From Sphingomonas ginsenosidimutans (GTDB lineage: Bacteria > Pseudomonadota > Alphaproteobacteria > Sphingomonadales > Sphingomonadaceae): DNA of 64,000 nucleotides. The notes beneath the pieces are model-generated. The model did not search any database. It worked only from the letters and a program-made list of their open reading frames with translations, and was not told the DNA's origin. Position numbers and translations under genes: made by a program. The stretch is from the NCBI RefSeq assembly GCF_002374835.1, contig NZ_NWVD01000001.1, forward strand, positions 744,001-808,000, in the 5' to 3' direction. Shown here piece after piece: positions 35,549 through 45,955 of the stretch; position 1 is the first letter of the stretch, and each line of letters begins with the position of its first letter.

Positions 35549-36484
35549 GTGACCGGTTCCCTCTACATCGCAGTGCTGATGGGCGGATGGTCGGCGGAGC
35601 GCGAGGTGTCGCTGATGTCGGGTGCCGGCGTCGCGGATGCGCTGGAATCGCTCGGCCATCGCGTGACGCGCATCGACATGGCGCGCGACGTCGCGGCGCG
35701 GCTGGCGGCGGCGGCGCCCGATCTGGTGTTCAACGCGCTGCACGGCACGCCCGGCGAGGACGGCAGCGTGCAGGGGCTGCTGGACCTGATGGGGCTGCGC
35801 TACACCCATTCGGGCCTGGCGACGTCGGTGATCGCGATCGACAAGGTGCTGACCAAGCAGGTGCTGGTTCCCGCGGGCATCCCGATGCCGGGCGGGCGGA
35901 TCGTCACCAGCGAGGAGGTGTTCGCCGCCGATCCGCTGCCGCGCCCCTATGTCCTGAAACCCGTCAACGAAGGATCGTCGGTCGGCGTCGCGATCGTTAC
36001 CGCGGACGGCAATTACGGCCAGCCGATCGGGCGCGACGTGCGCGGGCCGTGGCAGGAATTCGACACGCTGCTGGCCGAACCCTATGTCCGCGGGCGCGAA
36101 CTGACCACCGCGGTGCTGGGCGACCGGGCGCTGGGTGTGACCGAGCTGCGGCCCAAGTCGGGCTGGTACGATTACGATGCCAAATATACCGACGGGATGA
36201 CCGACCACATCTTTCCCGCGCCCATCCCCGACGACGTCGCGCAGGCGTGCCTGTCGCTGGCAGTGCAGGCGCATCGCGTGCTGGGGTGCCGGGGATGCAG
36301 CCGGTCGGACTTCCGCTGGGACGACGAGCGCGGCGTCGACGGACTGTTCCTGCTGGAGGTCAACACCCAGCCGGGCATGACCCCGCTCAGCCTGGTGCCC
36401 GAACAGGCGCGCCATACCGGCATGAGCTATGCCGAGCTGGTCCAGGCGATCGTCGACGAGGCGATGCGGGAGCCGCCGCGGTGA
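35549..36484 (+). CDS. ddl: D-alanine--D-alanine ligase
   Basis: 311 aa ATP-grasp enzyme supplying D-Ala-D-Ala to MurF. Motifs: AVLMGGWSAEREVSLMSG, NALHGTPGEDG, YVLKPVNEGSSVGV, ELTTAVLGD, and LEVNTQPGMTPLSLVPE with the Mg ligands Glu and Asn. GTG 35549 is supported by GGAGG six bases upstream. The stop overlaps ftsQ. Confidence 0.96.
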   Translation: MTGSLYIAVLMGGWSAEREVSLMSGAGVADALESLGHRVTRIDMARDVAARLAAAAPDLVFNALHGTPGEDGSVQGLLDLMGLRYTHSGLATSVIAIDKVLTKQVLVPAGIPMPGGRIVTSEEVFAADPLPRPYVLKPVNEGSSVGVAIVTADGNYGQPIGRDVRGPWQEFDTLLAEPYVRGRELTTAVLGDRALGVTELRPKSGWYDYDAKYTDGMTDHIFPAPIPDDVAQACLSLAVQAHRVLGCRGCSRSDFRWDDERGVDGLFLLEVNTQPGMTPLSLVPEQARHTGMSYAELVQAIVDEAMREPPR

Positions 36485-37470
36485 GCCGCACGATCCGCCG
36501 CGGCGGACCGCCGCAGCGCCGCGCGCCGGTCGCCAACCGCCGGCGCGTCGCGAAACAGTCGTTCGGCGACCGGATGATCGCGAAGCTGCCGCTGAGCGAG
36601 GACGGGCTGCGCCGCGTGGTGACGTGGACCGTGCTGGGCGGGGTGGGCGCCGCCGCGCTGTTCGTCGCGTCGCTGCTGGGGGTGCCGCAGGCGATCGGCG
36701 TCGGCATCGCGGAGGCGGGCGCGCGCGCCGGATTGCGGATCGAGCAGGTCGATATCACCGGGCTGAAGCGGATGGACCGCGAGACGGTCTATGCGATCGC
36801 GCTGGAGGACCAGCCGAGCCGCGCGATGCTGCGCGTCGATCTGGCGCGGGTGCGCGAACGGTTGCTGGCCTATGGCTGGATCGCTGACGCCTATGTCGCG
36901 CGGCGGCTGCCCGACCGGCTGCTGATCCACATCACCGAGCGGGAGCCGGCGGCGGTATGGCAGGACAACGGCCAGCTGACGCTGATCGATGCGGAGGGGC
37001 GGTTGCTGGCGCCGGTGGATGCCGCGCACATGCCGAACCTGCCGCTGGTGATCGGCCCCGGCGCGGACCGGCAGGAGGCGGGGTATCAGGCGCTGCTGGC
37101 CGCCGCGCCCGCGCTGAAACCGCGCATCCGCGCCGCGACATGGATCGGCAACCGCCGCTGGGACCTGACCTTCGACAGCGGCGAGACGCTGGCGCTGCCG
37201 CAGGATAACGCGGCGCAGGCGCTGGTGAAGTTCGCGCAGCTGGACGGCGCGCGATCGCTGCTGGGCAAGGGCTGGCTGCGCTTCGACATGCGCGATCCGG
37301 CCAAGCTGGTCGCGCGGCGTCCCGGGCAGGACCGCGCCAGCGCGCTGGCCGACGACGGCCGCGCCGACGAAGGCGCAGGCGGGGGCGCGGGAACGACCGG
37401 CGACGACGGCACGGGCAACAAGACCTCGGAAGCGCGCGCAAGGGACGCGGCGCGCGGACAAGAGGCATAA
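36481..37470 (+). CDS. ftsQ: cell division protein FtsQ
   Basis: 329 aa. Basic cytoplasmic N-terminus (SRTIRRGGPPQRRAP), one membrane helix near 45-65, a POTRA domain (~78-150, LRIEQVDITGLKRM to LIHITEREPAAVW), then the FtsQ beta domain (~150-275). A Gly/Asp/Ala-rich tail follows (~285-329), a low-complexity extension. Links FtsB/FtsL to early divisome proteins. GTG 36481 overlaps the ddl stop. Confidence 0.93.
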   Translation: MSRTIRRGGPPQRRAPVANRRRVAKQSFGDRMIAKLPLSEDGLRRVVTWTVLGGVGAAALFVASLLGVPQAIGVGIAEAGARAGLRIEQVDITGLKRMDRETVYAIALEDQPSRAMLRVDLARVRERLLAYGWIADAYVARRLPDRLLIHITEREPAAVWQDNGQLTLIDAEGRLLAPVDAAHMPNLPLVIGPGADRQEAGYQALLAAAPALKPRIRAATWIGNRRWDLTFDSGETLALPQDNAAQALVKFAQLDGARSLLGKGWLRFDMRDPAKLVARRPGQDRASALADDGRADEGAGGGAGTTGDDGTGNKTSEARARDAARGQEA

Positions 37471-37486
37471 CAGGGACGAGAGACAC

Positions 37487-38746
37487 ATGGCGAAGGCGGC
37501 ACCCGACGGGCTGATTACCGCGCTGGACATCGGATCGTCCAAGGTATCGGCGATGATCGCGCAGAAGGGCGACGGCGGCGAACTGGTGGTGCTGGGCACC
37601 GGCCAGCGCGAGAGCCGCGGCGTCAAGCGCGGCTATATCGCCGACATGGACGCCACCGAAGTGGCGGTGCGCGAGGCGGTGGAACAGGCCGAGCGGATCG
37701 CCGGCCTGAACATCGAGAACGTCTGGGCGGGCTTTTCGGCCGGCGGGCTGGTCAGCGACGAAGCGTTCATCGAGGCCGAACTGGGTGGGATGCGCATCGA
37801 ACAGGCGGATATCGACGCGCTGCTCCACGAAGGGCGGCAGGCGATCGACCCGCAGGGGCGGATGGTCCTCCACGCGCAGCCCGCGCTCTACACGCTGGAC
37901 GGACTGACCGGCGTCAAGAAGCCGCTGGGGCTGCATGCCGACCGGCTGGGCGTGCACATCCACGTCATCGCGGCGGACGGATCGCCGGTGCGCAACCTGG
38001 ACCTGTGCGTGCGATCGGCGCATCTGGAGGTGAAGTCGATCATCGCCAGCCCGGTCGCCACGGGCCTCGCCTGCCTGACCGAGGAGGAGCGCGACCTGGG
38101 CGTCGCGCTGGTGGAGGTGGGCGCCGGGATCACCAACGTGTCGCTGTTCGCGGGCGCGATGCTGGTCGGGCTGAAATCGATCCCGTTCGGCGCCGCCGAC
38201 GTCACCGACGACATCGCCTCCGCCTTCGGCACGACGCGGTTGCAGGCCGAGCGGATCAAATGCTTCCACGGCAGCGCCAACGCCAGCCCGCGCGACAATC
38301 ACGAGATGGTGACGATCCGCGAGCGTACCGACGACGAGGACTCGGAGGCGTTGCAGATCACCAAGGCGGCGCTGATCCATGTCATCCGCCAGCGGCTGGA
38401 GCACCTGATGGGCGAGGTGCAGGCCGCGCTGAAGGAATTGCGCTTCGAAGGGCCGGTCGGCCGGCAGGTGGTGCTGACCGGCGGCGGTGCGGAGCTGAAG
38501 GGGATCGCCGATTATGCGCAGCAGGCGCTGGGCCGGTCGGTACGGATCGGGCGCCCGCGCGGGCTGACCGGCCTGCCGGAGGCGCATTCCGGCCCCGGTT
38601 TCGCGACGCTGGCGGGGCTGGCGTTCTTCGCCGCGAGCGATCCGATCGACCTGCGCGGGCTGACCCCGACGCCGCAGATGGTGCATCGCCAGCGCGGCTT
38701 GCGCGGGTTCTGGAAGCTGGTTCAGGCCGCCAAGGCCAATTATTGA
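37487..38746 (+). CDS. ftsA: cell division protein FtsA
   Basis: 419 aa actin-like ATPase tethering FtsZ to the membrane. Phosphate-1 LITALDIGSSKVSAMIA near 8-24, SHS2/1C domain with VWAGFSAGGLVSD, second phosphate loop VEVGAGITNVSLF, adenosine motif VVLTGGGAELKGIADYA, and a C-terminal amphipathic GFWKLVQAAKANY as membrane anchor. 16 bases after ftsQ; GGGACGAGAG precedes the ATG. Confidence 0.96.
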   Translation: MAKAAPDGLITALDIGSSKVSAMIAQKGDGGELVVLGTGQRESRGVKRGYIADMDATEVAVREAVEQAERIAGLNIENVWAGFSAGGLVSDEAFIEAELGGMRIEQADIDALLHEGRQAIDPQGRMVLHAQPALYTLDGLTGVKKPLGLHADRLGVHIHVIAADGSPVRNLDLCVRSAHLEVKSIIASPVATGLACLTEEERDLGVALVEVGAGITNVSLFAGAMLVGLKSIPFGAADVTDDIASAFGTTRLQAERIKCFHGSANASPRDNHEMVTIRERTDDEDSEALQITKAALIHVIRQRLEHLMGEVQAALKELRFEGPVGRQVVLTGGGAELKGIADYAQQALGRSVRIGRPRGLTGLPEAHSGPGFATLAGLAFFAASDPIDLRGLTPTPQMVHRQRGLRGFWKLVQAAKANY

Positions 38747-38818
38747 CGCGACAATCGGGCGCTTCGCGGTAATTTCTCTTTCACCACGCGCCCCATTGTT
38801 GCACATCGGTGTGAATGG

Positions 38819-38844
38819 CCCGCGACAGGCGACATATTCGCGGG
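38819..38844 (+). promoter_or_regulatory. hairpin in the ftsZ leader
   Basis: A 7-bp perfect stem CCCGCGA/TCGCGGG (38819-38825 with 38838-38844), 12-nt loop, ending 5 bases before the GGAG ribosome site of ftsZ (38850-38853). It lies in the 117-base ftsA-ftsZ gap, the largest plain gap in the cluster, which probably also carries an ftsZ promoter. Confidence 0.4.
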
Positions 38845-38863
38845 CGGACGGAGTAACTTGTCG

Positions 38864-40387
38864 ATGAGCATCGAATTCATCACGCCCGACCTGGACGATC
38901 TGACCCCCCGCATCACCGTGGTGGGCGTCGGCGGTGCCGGGGGCAACGCGATCGCGAACATGATGCGCGCCGACGTGCAGGGCGTGAACTTCCTGGTGGC
39001 CAACACCGATGCACAGGCGCTGAAACAGTCCGACGCGGAACAGAAGATCCAGCTGGGCGCGAAGATCACCCAGGGCCTGGGCGCGGGCAGCCGGCCGGAA
39101 ATCGGCCGCGCCGCCGCCGAGGAGACGATCGAGGAGCTGTCGCGCCTGCTGGAGGGGAGCCACATGTGCTTCATCGCCGCCGGGATGGGCGGCGGCACCG
39201 GCACCGGCGCCGCGCCCGTGATCGCCAAGGCCGCGCGCGACATGGGCATCCTGACCGTGGGCGTCGTGACCAAGCCGTTCAGCTTCGAGGGCAGTCGCCG
39301 GTCGAAGTCGGCAGAGGCGGGGATCGAGGAGCTGCAGAAGTTCGTCGACACGCTGATCGTGATCCCGAACCAGAATCTGTTCCTGGTCGCCAATGCGAAC
39401 ACCACGTTCAAGCAGGCGTTCGAAATGGCGGACGAGGTGCTGCAGCAGGGTGTGCGCGGCATCACCGACCTGATGGTCATGCCCGGCCTCATCAACCTGG
39501 ATTTCGCCGACGTGCGGTCGGTGATGCAGGAAATGGGCAAGGCGATGATGGGCACCGGCGAGGCGGACGGCGACGATCGCGCATTGGTGGCCGCGCAGAA
39601 GGCGATCGCCAATCCGCTGCTGGACGGCGTGTCGATGCAGGGGGCCAAGGGCGTGATCGTGTCGATCACCGGCGGTGACGACATGCGCCTGCTGGAGGTG
39701 GACGAAGCCGCGAACCATATCCGCGAGCTGGTCGATCCCGACGCCAACATCATCTGGGGTTCGGCGTTCAACCCGGAGCTGGAGGGCAAGATCCGCGTGT
39801 CGGTGGTCGCCACCGGCATCGAAAGCCAGGCGCAGACCGCCGTCCCGGCGGCGACCGCGCCGGCCGAGCCGCCGCGCACGTTCAGCTTCAACGCGCCGCG
39901 CCGCGCGGCCGATACGCCGCCCGCCGCGGCGCCGCAGGCCGCCGCACCCGCCACGGCGCCTGCGCCGGCCGCCTACCAGCCGGCACCCGAGGCTGCCGTG
40001 CCGCCGCAGCAGCCCAGCGGCGCCGCGGCGCAGGCGATGGAGGCGGGCGTGCCCGCCGCCGGCCATGTCCCGTCGCCGCAGGCGATCTCACCGGCCAGCG
40101 AGGCAGTGGAAGACGAATTGCTGCTCGGCGCCGATGCGATGATGCCGGCGCCCGCACCGGAACCGGCCGCGCCGGGCGCCCCGGTCGACCAAGGCGATGC
40201 CGGCCGCCGCCGCTTCCTGTCGTCCGGTGCCGATGCGGACGATGCCCCGCCGCAGCCGCGCGTGAAGCTGGGGGGGACCCTGTTCGAGCGGATGCAGAAC
40301 GCCACCCGCAACGCCGGGCGCGGCGACGAGGAGCCGCGCGATCCGTCCGACCTGCCGCGCTTCCTGCACCGGCAGAACAACCAGTAA
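38864..40387 (+). CDS. ftsZ: cell division protein FtsZ
   Basis: 507 aa tubulin-like GTPase forming the Z ring. GTP-binding [15 protein letters not shown] near 18-32, tubulin signature [11 protein letters not shown] near 108-118, T7 loop region [10 protein letters not shown]. The core ends near 320, followed by a ~160-residue Ala/Pro-rich linker and the conserved C-terminal peptide DLPRFLHRQ that binds FtsA. Start: ATG 38864 fits the family N-terminus; TTG 38858 is nearer the GGAG (38850) and cannot be excluded. No clear terminator was found in the 292 bases to the next gene. Confidence 0.97.
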   Translation: MSIEFITPDLDDLTPRITVVGVGGAGGNAIANMMRADVQGVNFLVANTDAQALKQSDAEQKIQLGAKITQGLGAGSRPEIGRAAAEETIEELSRLLEGSHMCFIAAGMGGGTGTGAAPVIAKAARDMGILTVGVVTKPFSFEGSRRSKSAEAGIEELQKFVDTLIVIPNQNLFLVANANTTFKQAFEMADEVLQQGVRGITDLMVMPGLINLDFADVRSVMQEMGKAMMGTGEADGDDRALVAAQKAIANPLLDGVSMQGAKGVIVSITGGDDMRLLEVDEAANHIRELVDPDANIIWGSAFNPELEGKIRVSVVATGIESQAQTAVPAATAPAEPPRTFSFNAPRRAADTPPAAAPQAAAPATAPAPAAYQPAPEAAVPPQQPSGAAAQAMEAGVPAAGHVPSPQAISPASEAVEDELLLGADAMMPAPAPEPAAPGAPVDQGDAGRRRFLSSGADADDAPPQPRVKLGGTLFERMQNATRNAGRGDEEPRDPSDLPRFLHRQNNQ

Positions 40388-40679
40388 CCGACACGCCGCC
40401 GGTGCCCGGTCGCGCGCCGCCGCCGCCGTGGCGCCGGTGCGCGTCGGCACGGCGACGGCGCCCCGGTGGGTGGTGGCGCGCGACGCGCGGTTGTCCGTTC
40501 ACGCCGGTGCCGGCGGGCGGGCCACGCATTCGTCGCCCTGCCGGGTCGCTTCGCCGCACTGACCCACGATCGCCATTGGCGGTTCATCGCGATCGGCGTG
40601 TAGGCTCCCGCCCGACCGACCCTTCCTATGCCGCCCGGCCCGCCGCATACGCGCCGGCCGCGCGGGGAGCTTGATACGC

Positions 40680-42824
40680 ATGTCCGACGTCCCTCCGCCG
40701 CGCGCGGGACGCATCGCTGCCGCCGGCATCGCCGCCCTGCTGCTGGCGGCCTGTCCCGCCGCGGTGGCCGCGCAGCAGCTGCAGATGGTTCAGGCGCTGA
40801 ACCCCGATGCGGACCGGCTGGCCGACACGATGCGGCGGCTGGGCGCCAGCCCGCGCGATCTGTCCGCGCTGATCGAGGCGGGCGACCTGTCGTTCCGGCT
40901 GGGCGACGTCACCGCCGCCGCCGCTTTCTACAAGCGTGCCGAGGCGGTCGACCCGCATAACGGCCGGGTTCATGCGGGGATCGGCCGCATCCTGGTGAAT
41001 GGCGAGCGGCCGGGCGAGGCGCTGCGCTACTTCGAACTGGCGCAGCGATACGGCGCGCCGATGGCCGAATATGCCGGCGATCGCGGCCTTGCCTATGACC
41101 TGGTCGGCGAACAGGAGCGGGCACAGCGCGACTATCGCGCGGCGCTGGCGCGGGGCGGGGCCGACGCCGATCTGGACGAGGTGCGCCGCCGCTATGCGCT
41201 GTCGCTGGGCATTTCGGGGCGGCAGGAAGAGGCGCTGGCGCAGATCGACACGCTGCTGCGGCGGTCGGATCGCGGCGCATGGCGCGCGCGCGCGTTCGTG
41301 ATGGCGATGAACGGCGACGTGGCGGGGGCCAATCGCATCGCATCGGGGATGATGCCGGCGGGGATGGCGCAGGGGTTGGCGGCGTTCTTCCAGCGGCTGC
41401 CGACGCTGAGCGCGACCGATCGCGCCTTCGCGGTGCATTTCGGTGAGGTCGCGGCGACGCCCGCGCGGCTGGCCGACGCGCGGCTGACCCCCGCGCTGCC
41501 GCCGTTGGGGATCGACCCGACCGCGCCGCGCCAGCAAATCGCCGCGGTGGCGCCGTCGGTCGCGCGGCCGCTGTCGCGCGCCGAACAGCGGCAACAGCAG
41601 CGCGCAGCGCAACTGGCGGCGCGCCAGGCCTCGCGCGGTGCCGCTGCGCCCGTGTCCGTGCCGCCGGTCGCTTATGCCGCCCGTTCCGCAGCGGCCAGTT
41701 CCGTTCCGGGCGCTGCCCCGGCCCCTGCGACGCCGACTCCGGCTCCGGCACAGCGCGCGCCGGCCGCGACCAGCAGCGCGTCGCCCACGCCCGCGGCGCA
41801 GGTCGCGTCGATCGCCGGGGCACAACGCCCGCCGGCCGCGATCCCGCCGGCCGGATCGACCGTCGCCGGCGCACGCGTCGCTCCCGGTGTTTCACCATCG
41901 CCGGCGCCAGGCTATGCCTCTGCTGCGCCGGCCACCGCTGCACCCTCGACCGGCGGCACGCGTCCGGCGCCGTCGGTGCAGACCGCCACCGCGACTCCCC
42001 CGGCCGCCGCTGTCCCGACGCCGGCTCCGCCCGCCGCCGCCGGCACGCCGGTGTCGTCGCCCGGTGTCGCGCCGCGCCCCGAGCAAGCGGCCAATGCCGC
42101 GGTCGCGGCGGCGACCGCCACGCCGGGCTTCTCCACCACGATCGGACAGGCTCCGACGCCTGCGCCTGCGGCGGCACCCGCCCAGGTCGCGAGCACGACG
42201 CCGGCTCGGCCGACCGCGATTGGGCGGGGCGAGGATTCGATCCTGGCGCGGATCGTGGCGGGCATCACCATCCCGGCGTCCGAACTCGATGTGCCGCCGA
42301 TGCCGGGTGCGGTCCCGGTGGTGGCGCCGCCGCCCGCGCCTGGCTCGGCCGCGTCGCTGGAGGAGGCCGCGCGCGTTGCCGAGCGCAACGCCGCGGCGGA
42401 CGAGGAAAAGCGCGAGCGCCTGATTGCCAAGCGGCAGGCCGAGCGCGCCGCCGCCGCCGCCAAGGCCGCCGCGGACAAGAAGGCCAAGGAACTGGCCGCC
42501 AAGAAGGAAGCGGCCGAGAAGCTGGCCGCGGAGAAGAAGGCGGCACGCGCCGAGCCGGAGCGCATCTGGGTGCAGGTGGCGGGCGGCGCGAACGAGGGCG
42601 ACCTGCCCAAGGCGTGGAAGGCGGTGCAGGCCAAGGCGTCGGCGCTGGCCGGGCGGCGCGCCTATGCGACGCCGTTGCGCGCCACGAACCGCGTCGTCAC
42701 CGGCCCGTTCAAGACCGAGGCGGAGGCACGCGCCTTCGTCAACACGCTGGCGAAGCAGGGGGTGTCGGCGTTCAGCTTCACCAGCGCGCCCGGACAGAAG
42801 ATGACGCGGCTGGACACGAAATAG
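40680..42824 (+). CDS. exported TPR protein with C-terminal SPOR domain
   Basis: 714 aa. Signal peptide ([18 protein letters not shown]; the AAC could be a lipobox but Pro follows). TPR-like helices ~45-220 ([28 protein letters not shown] split, [14 protein letters not shown]). Residues ~300-560 are an Ala/Pro/Thr-rich linker, then a charged coiled-coil-like segment (~565-625), and a SPOR domain (~635-710; [23 protein letters not shown]). SPOR domains bind denuded septal glycan, so a divisome role fits its place after ftsZ. ATG 40680 chosen (GGGGAG 10 bases upstream) over TTG 40671. Confidence 0.82.
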   Translation: MSDVPPPRAGRIAAAGIAALLLAACPAAVAAQQLQMVQALNPDADRLADTMRRLGASPRDLSALIEAGDLSFRLGDVTAAAAFYKRAEAVDPHNGRVHAGIGRILVNGERPGEALRYFELAQRYGAPMAEYAGDRGLAYDLVGEQERAQRDYRAALARGGADADLDEVRRRYALSLGISGRQEEALAQIDTLLRRSDRGAWRARAFVMAMNGDVAGANRIASGMMPAGMAQGLAAFFQRLPTLSATDRAFAVHFGEVAATPARLADARLTPALPPLGIDPTAPRQQIAAVAPSVARPLSRAEQRQQQRAAQLAARQASRGAAAPVSVPPVAYAARSAAASSVPGAAPAPATPTPAPAQRAPAATSSASPTPAAQVASIAGAQRPPAAIPPAGSTVAGARVAPGVSPSPAPGYASAAPATAAPSTGGTRPAPSVQTATATPPAAAVPTPAPPAAAGTPVSSPGVAPRPEQAANAAVAAATATPGFSTTIGQAPTPAPAAAPAQVASTTPARPTAIGRGEDSILARIVAGITIPASELDVPPMPGAVPVVAPPPAPGSAASLEEAARVAERNAAADEEKRERLIAKRQAERAAAAAKAAADKKAKELAAKKEAAEKLAAEKKAARAEPERIWVQVAGGANEGDLPKAWKAVQAKASALAGRRAYATPLRATNRVVTGPFKTEAEARAFVNTLAKQGVSAFSFTSAPGQKMTRLDTK

Positions 42825-42828
42825 CATC

Positions 42829-43992
42829 ATGGCCGATCTTGCCCCCTGGGCATCCCACCCCGCGCGCAGTCGCGGGCGCTGCCATGCGGAGGAAGCGGGC
42901 GACCGTGGCCCGCGCGATGCGTTCCAGCGCGACCGCGACCGGATCATCCATTCGATCAGCTTCCGCCGCCTGCGCCACAAGACGCAGGTGTTCCTAGCCC
43001 CGGACGGCGATCACTTCCGCGTCCGGCTGACCCACAGCCTGGAGGTGGCGCAGATCGGCCGCACGATCGCGCGCACGCTGGGGCTGAACGAGGATCTGAC
43101 CGAGGCGCTGTGCCTGGCGCATGACATCGGCCACCCGCCGTTCGGCCATGCGGGCGAGAATGCGCTGCAAAAGGCGATGCTGGCGGCGGGCGGGTTCGAC
43201 CATAACGGCCATACGCTGCGCACGCTGATGTGGATCGAGCGTTCCTATCCGCGTTGGCGCGGGCTGAACCTGACATGGGAGACGCTGGAAGGTCTGGCGA
43301 AGCACAACGGCCCGATCTACGCGCCGAGCTGGGCGCTGGCGGAGGCGGATGCACAGGCGGCGCTGGAGCTGACCAGCCATGCCTCGCTGGAGGCGCAGGT
43401 CGCGGCACTGGCGGACGACATCGCCTATGACAATCATGACATCGACGACGGCTTGCGCGCGGGGTTGCTGACGCTGGGCCAGATCGAGGCGGTGCCTCTG
43501 GTGGCGGAGGGCTGGGCGCGGCTGGACACCACGTTTCCGGACCTGCCGCGTGAACGGCTGGCGGGGGAACTGATCCGCAGCCAGATCGGCGCGATGGTCA
43601 ACGACCTGATCGCCGAATCGCAGCGCCGCATTGCGGAGGCGGGGGTGGAAAGCGTGGAAGAAGTACGCGCCGCCGGGCGCCCGCTGATCGCCTTTTCCCC
43701 CGCGATGGCGGCGGCGGAGCGCGAGCTGAAGCGGTTCATGTACGCCAATCTGTACCATCATCCGCGCCAGCTGGAGGCTGCGGATGCAGCGCATCATGTC
43801 GTCGCGGGGCTGTTCGCCGCCTATCGCGGCGATCCGTCGCTGCTGCCGGAGGAATGGCGCGCCCGGTTGCCGGAGGGGGAGCCGGGCATCAGCCGCCATA
43901 TTGCGGATTTCATCGCGGGCATGACCGACCGCTATGCCGTGGCGCGCTATCGCGAGGTTGTGGGCGCGATCGACCTGCCCGAAGGGTTCTGA
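42829..43992 (+). CDS. dgt: deoxyguanosinetriphosphate triphosphohydrolase-like protein
   Basis: 387 aa HD-domain dNTPase of the dGTPase type 2 family; hydrolyses dNTP to nucleoside and triphosphate. Metal ligands: His69 in [10 protein letters not shown], His98-Asp99 in [14 protein letters not shown], and a later Asp in [12 protein letters not shown]. Follows the SPOR protein by 4 bases, suggesting one transcript. In many alphaproteobacteria dgt is followed directly by argS; here three other genes intervene. Confidence 0.92.
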   Translation: MADLAPWASHPARSRGRCHAEEAGDRGPRDAFQRDRDRIIHSISFRRLRHKTQVFLAPDGDHFRVRLTHSLEVAQIGRTIARTLGLNEDLTEALCLAHDIGHPPFGHAGENALQKAMLAAGGFDHNGHTLRTLMWIERSYPRWRGLNLTWETLEGLAKHNGPIYAPSWALAEADAQAALELTSHASLEAQVAALADDIAYDNHDIDDGLRAGLLTLGQIEAVPLVAEGWARLDTTFPDLPRERLAGELIRSQIGAMVNDLIAESQRRIAEAGVESVEEVRAAGRPLIAFSPAMAAAERELKRFMYANLYHHPRQLEAADAAHHVVAGLFAAYRGDPSLLPEEWRARLPEGEPGISRHIADFIAGMTDRYAVARYREVVGAIDLPEGF

Positions 43993-44002
43993 GGCACGAA
44001 AA

Positions 44003-44030
44003 ACGGGGCGCGCCCGGCGGCACGCCCCGT
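44003..44030. terminator. bidirectional terminator between dgt and the 94-aa gene
   Basis: An 8-bp perfect stem ACGGGGCG/CGCCCCGT (44003-44010 with 44023-44030), 12-nt loop, with AAAA on the left so that minus-strand transcripts end in TTTT. Between convergent genes. Confidence 0.7.
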
Positions 44031-44056
44031 CCTTGCTGTCCGGAAGAACCGGCGGA

Positions 44057-44341
44057 TCAGTTGGCCGACGCGAGCGCAGTCAGCGGCGTCTGCGTCCGGA
44101 ACGACACCGGATAGCCGTTGGCATGGCCGGTGACGCGGTTGCCGTCGACCAGCAGGCGGAAGCGGCTGGCGGAGCCGACTTCGCGACCCTCGATCAGGGT
44201 ACGGCCGCCTTCACGCGCGCTGGTGCTGTACACATAGGTATGGCCGTCGCGGGTAAAGGTCTGCTGCGCCGGCTCCGCGGCCATGCCCATCGTGGAGATC
44301 AGCGCGGCGGCGGCGGCGGTGAGGATCGAAACGGTGCGCAT
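44057..44341 (-). CDS. small secreted protein of unknown function
   Basis: 94 aa. Signal peptide of ~22 residues (ILTAAAAALISTMGMAA, cleavage before EP). The mature ~70 residues have alternating polar/hydrophobic beta-like strands (TFTRDGHTYVYSTS, RTLIEGREVG, FRLLVDGNRVTG) and no Cys. No family recognised. Convergent with dgt and divergent from the DUF1800 gene; the 179-base gap 44342-44520 must hold both promoters. Confidence 0.65.
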   Translation of the reverse strand: MRTVSILTAAAAALISTMGMAAEPAQQTFTRDGHTYVYSTSAREGGRTLIEGREVGSASRFRLLVDGNRVTGHANGYPVSFRTQTPLTALASAN

Positions 44342-44520
44342 CGTGATAACCCCCTCAGGTCACAGTGAATGATGCGATGCAACATAAATGCTGCGTTGCG
44401 GCGTGCAATTGAATCGATCGCGATCTGGATTGCGGCTTTTGCAATCATCCGAACGCGCGGCCGGCATAATTCTGCGACACACCCGGCGTATCGCGGCATC
44501 CGCTGAGGGACGAAAATGCC

Positions 44521-45951
44521 ATGACGCCGCAGACGATCGCGCTTCACCGCTTCGGAATGGGAGCGACCCCGGAAGACCGGCCGCCCGACGACCCGCACGC
44601 ATGGGTGACCGCGCAGTTCGCGCGCTTCGATGCGCGCCCCGCGCCGATCGCGGCGACACGGACGGCGTTGCAGGCGGCGGCCGATCTGGTCGCCTTCCAG
44701 AAGCAGCGGCGCGAGGTGCGGGCCGCTGCCCCCGCCGTAGCCGCTGCCGCCGCGAACGGCGCCGCCATGGTGCCGCCGACGAAGCCGGGCGACGACCCGG
44801 AGCTGAAGGCGCAGCGCCGCGCGTTGCGGCAGGATCATTATGCCGCGACCGCCGACGCACGGCTGGCGGCGGCGCTGGCCAGCGACACGCCGTTCGTCGA
44901 GCGGATGGTGTTCTTCTGGTCCAATCACTTCGCCGTGTCGGCCGACAAGCAGGCCGTCACCCCGCTGGCTGGCGCGTTCGAGTTCGAGGCGATCCGCCCG
45001 CACGTGCTGGGGCGGTTCGGCGACATGCTGTCGGCGGTGGCGCGGCATCCGGCGATGCTGCTGTACCTCGACCAGGCGGTGTCGGTCGGCCCCGAAAGCC
45101 TGCGCGCGCAACGCGCCGCGATGCAGGGCCGGCGCCGCGGCCTGAACGAGAATCTGGCGCGCGAGATACTGGAACTGCACACGCTGGGCGTCGGCAGCGG
45201 CTATACGCAAGGCGACGTGACCGAATTCGCGCGCGCGCTGACCGGCTGGACGGTGGCGGGGCTGGGCGGGGGCGGCAATGCCGATCTGCCGCCCGGCACG
45301 TTCCTGTTCGTCCCCGGCCTGCACGAACCGGGCGCGCGCACGCTGCTGGGGCGGCGCTATGCCGAAGACGGGCTGGCGCAGGGGCAGGCGATCCTGAACG
45401 ATCTGGCGGTGCATCGCGCGACCGCGCGGCATGTCGCGACCAAGCTGGTCCGGCATCTGGCCGGCGACCAGCCGCCCGCGGCGATGGTCGATCGCGTCGC
45501 GGCGGCGTTCCTGTCGTCGGGCGGCGACCTGCCGACCGTCTATTGCGCGCTGGTCGCCTCGCCGGAGGCATGGGTGCCGGGGCCGGTGAAGTTCCTGACC
45601 CCGTGGGAATGGACCGTCGCCGCCGGACGCGCCACCGGTCAGCGGCGGGTGCCGCCCGGCAGCACATTGGGGCTGCTCGATCAGCTGGGCCAGCCGATGT
45701 GGCGTCCGGGTCAGCCCAACGGCTTCGACGATCTGGCGGCGACCTGGGCCGGGCCCGATGCGGTGATGCGCCGCGTGGAGGCGGCGCAGCGGATCGCGGC
45801 GCGCACCCCGCCGGTCGATGCGCGCGCGCTGGCGGCGCAATTGTACCCCGGCGCGCTGTCCGCCGCGACCGCGCAGGCGATCGCGCGTGCCGACAGCCCG
45901 GCACAGGCGCTGGCGCTGTTGCTGGTCGCCCCCGAAACCTTGCGGAGATAA
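44521..45951 (+). CDS. DUF1800 family protein
   Basis: 476 aa. Starts ALHRFGMGATPEDR, as in DUF1800 members; other matching blocks are FVERMVFFWSNHFAVS, RHPAMLLYLDQ, NENLAREILELHTLGV, YTQGDVTEFARALTGW, and HVATKLVRHLAGD. The function is unknown. The family is nearly always paired with a DUF1501 gene, as here (4 bases downstream). No signal peptide is visible. Confidence 0.9.
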   Translation: MTPQTIALHRFGMGATPEDRPPDDPHAWVTAQFARFDARPAPIAATRTALQAAADLVAFQKQRREVRAAAPAVAAAAANGAAMVPPTKPGDDPELKAQRRALRQDHYAATADARLAAALASDTPFVERMVFFWSNHFAVSADKQAVTPLAGAFEFEAIRPHVLGRFGDMLSAVARHPAMLLYLDQAVSVGPESLRAQRAAMQGRRRGLNENLAREILELHTLGVGSGYTQGDVTEFARALTGWTVAGLGGGGNADLPPGTFLFVPGLHEPGARTLLGRRYAEDGLAQGQAILNDLAVHRATARHVATKLVRHLAGDQPPAAMVDRVAAAFLSSGGDLPTVYCALVASPEAWVPGPVKFLTPWEWTVAAGRATGQRRVPPGSTLGLLDQLGQPMWRPGQPNGFDDLAATWAGPDAVMRRVEAAQRIAARTPPVDARALAAQLYPGALSAATAQAIARADSPAQALALLLVAPETLRR

Positions 45952-45955
45952 TGTG

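Noticed and set aside
36932..40066. 1044-aa minus-strand frame across ftsQ-ftsA-ftsZ
   Set aside because: Shadow; the plus strand carries FtsQ, FtsA and FtsZ with all their motifs.
41640..42200. Possible tandem repeats in the TPR/SPOR gene
   Set aside because: The stretch is low-complexity Ala/Pro/Thr coding sequence without a fixed repeat unit.
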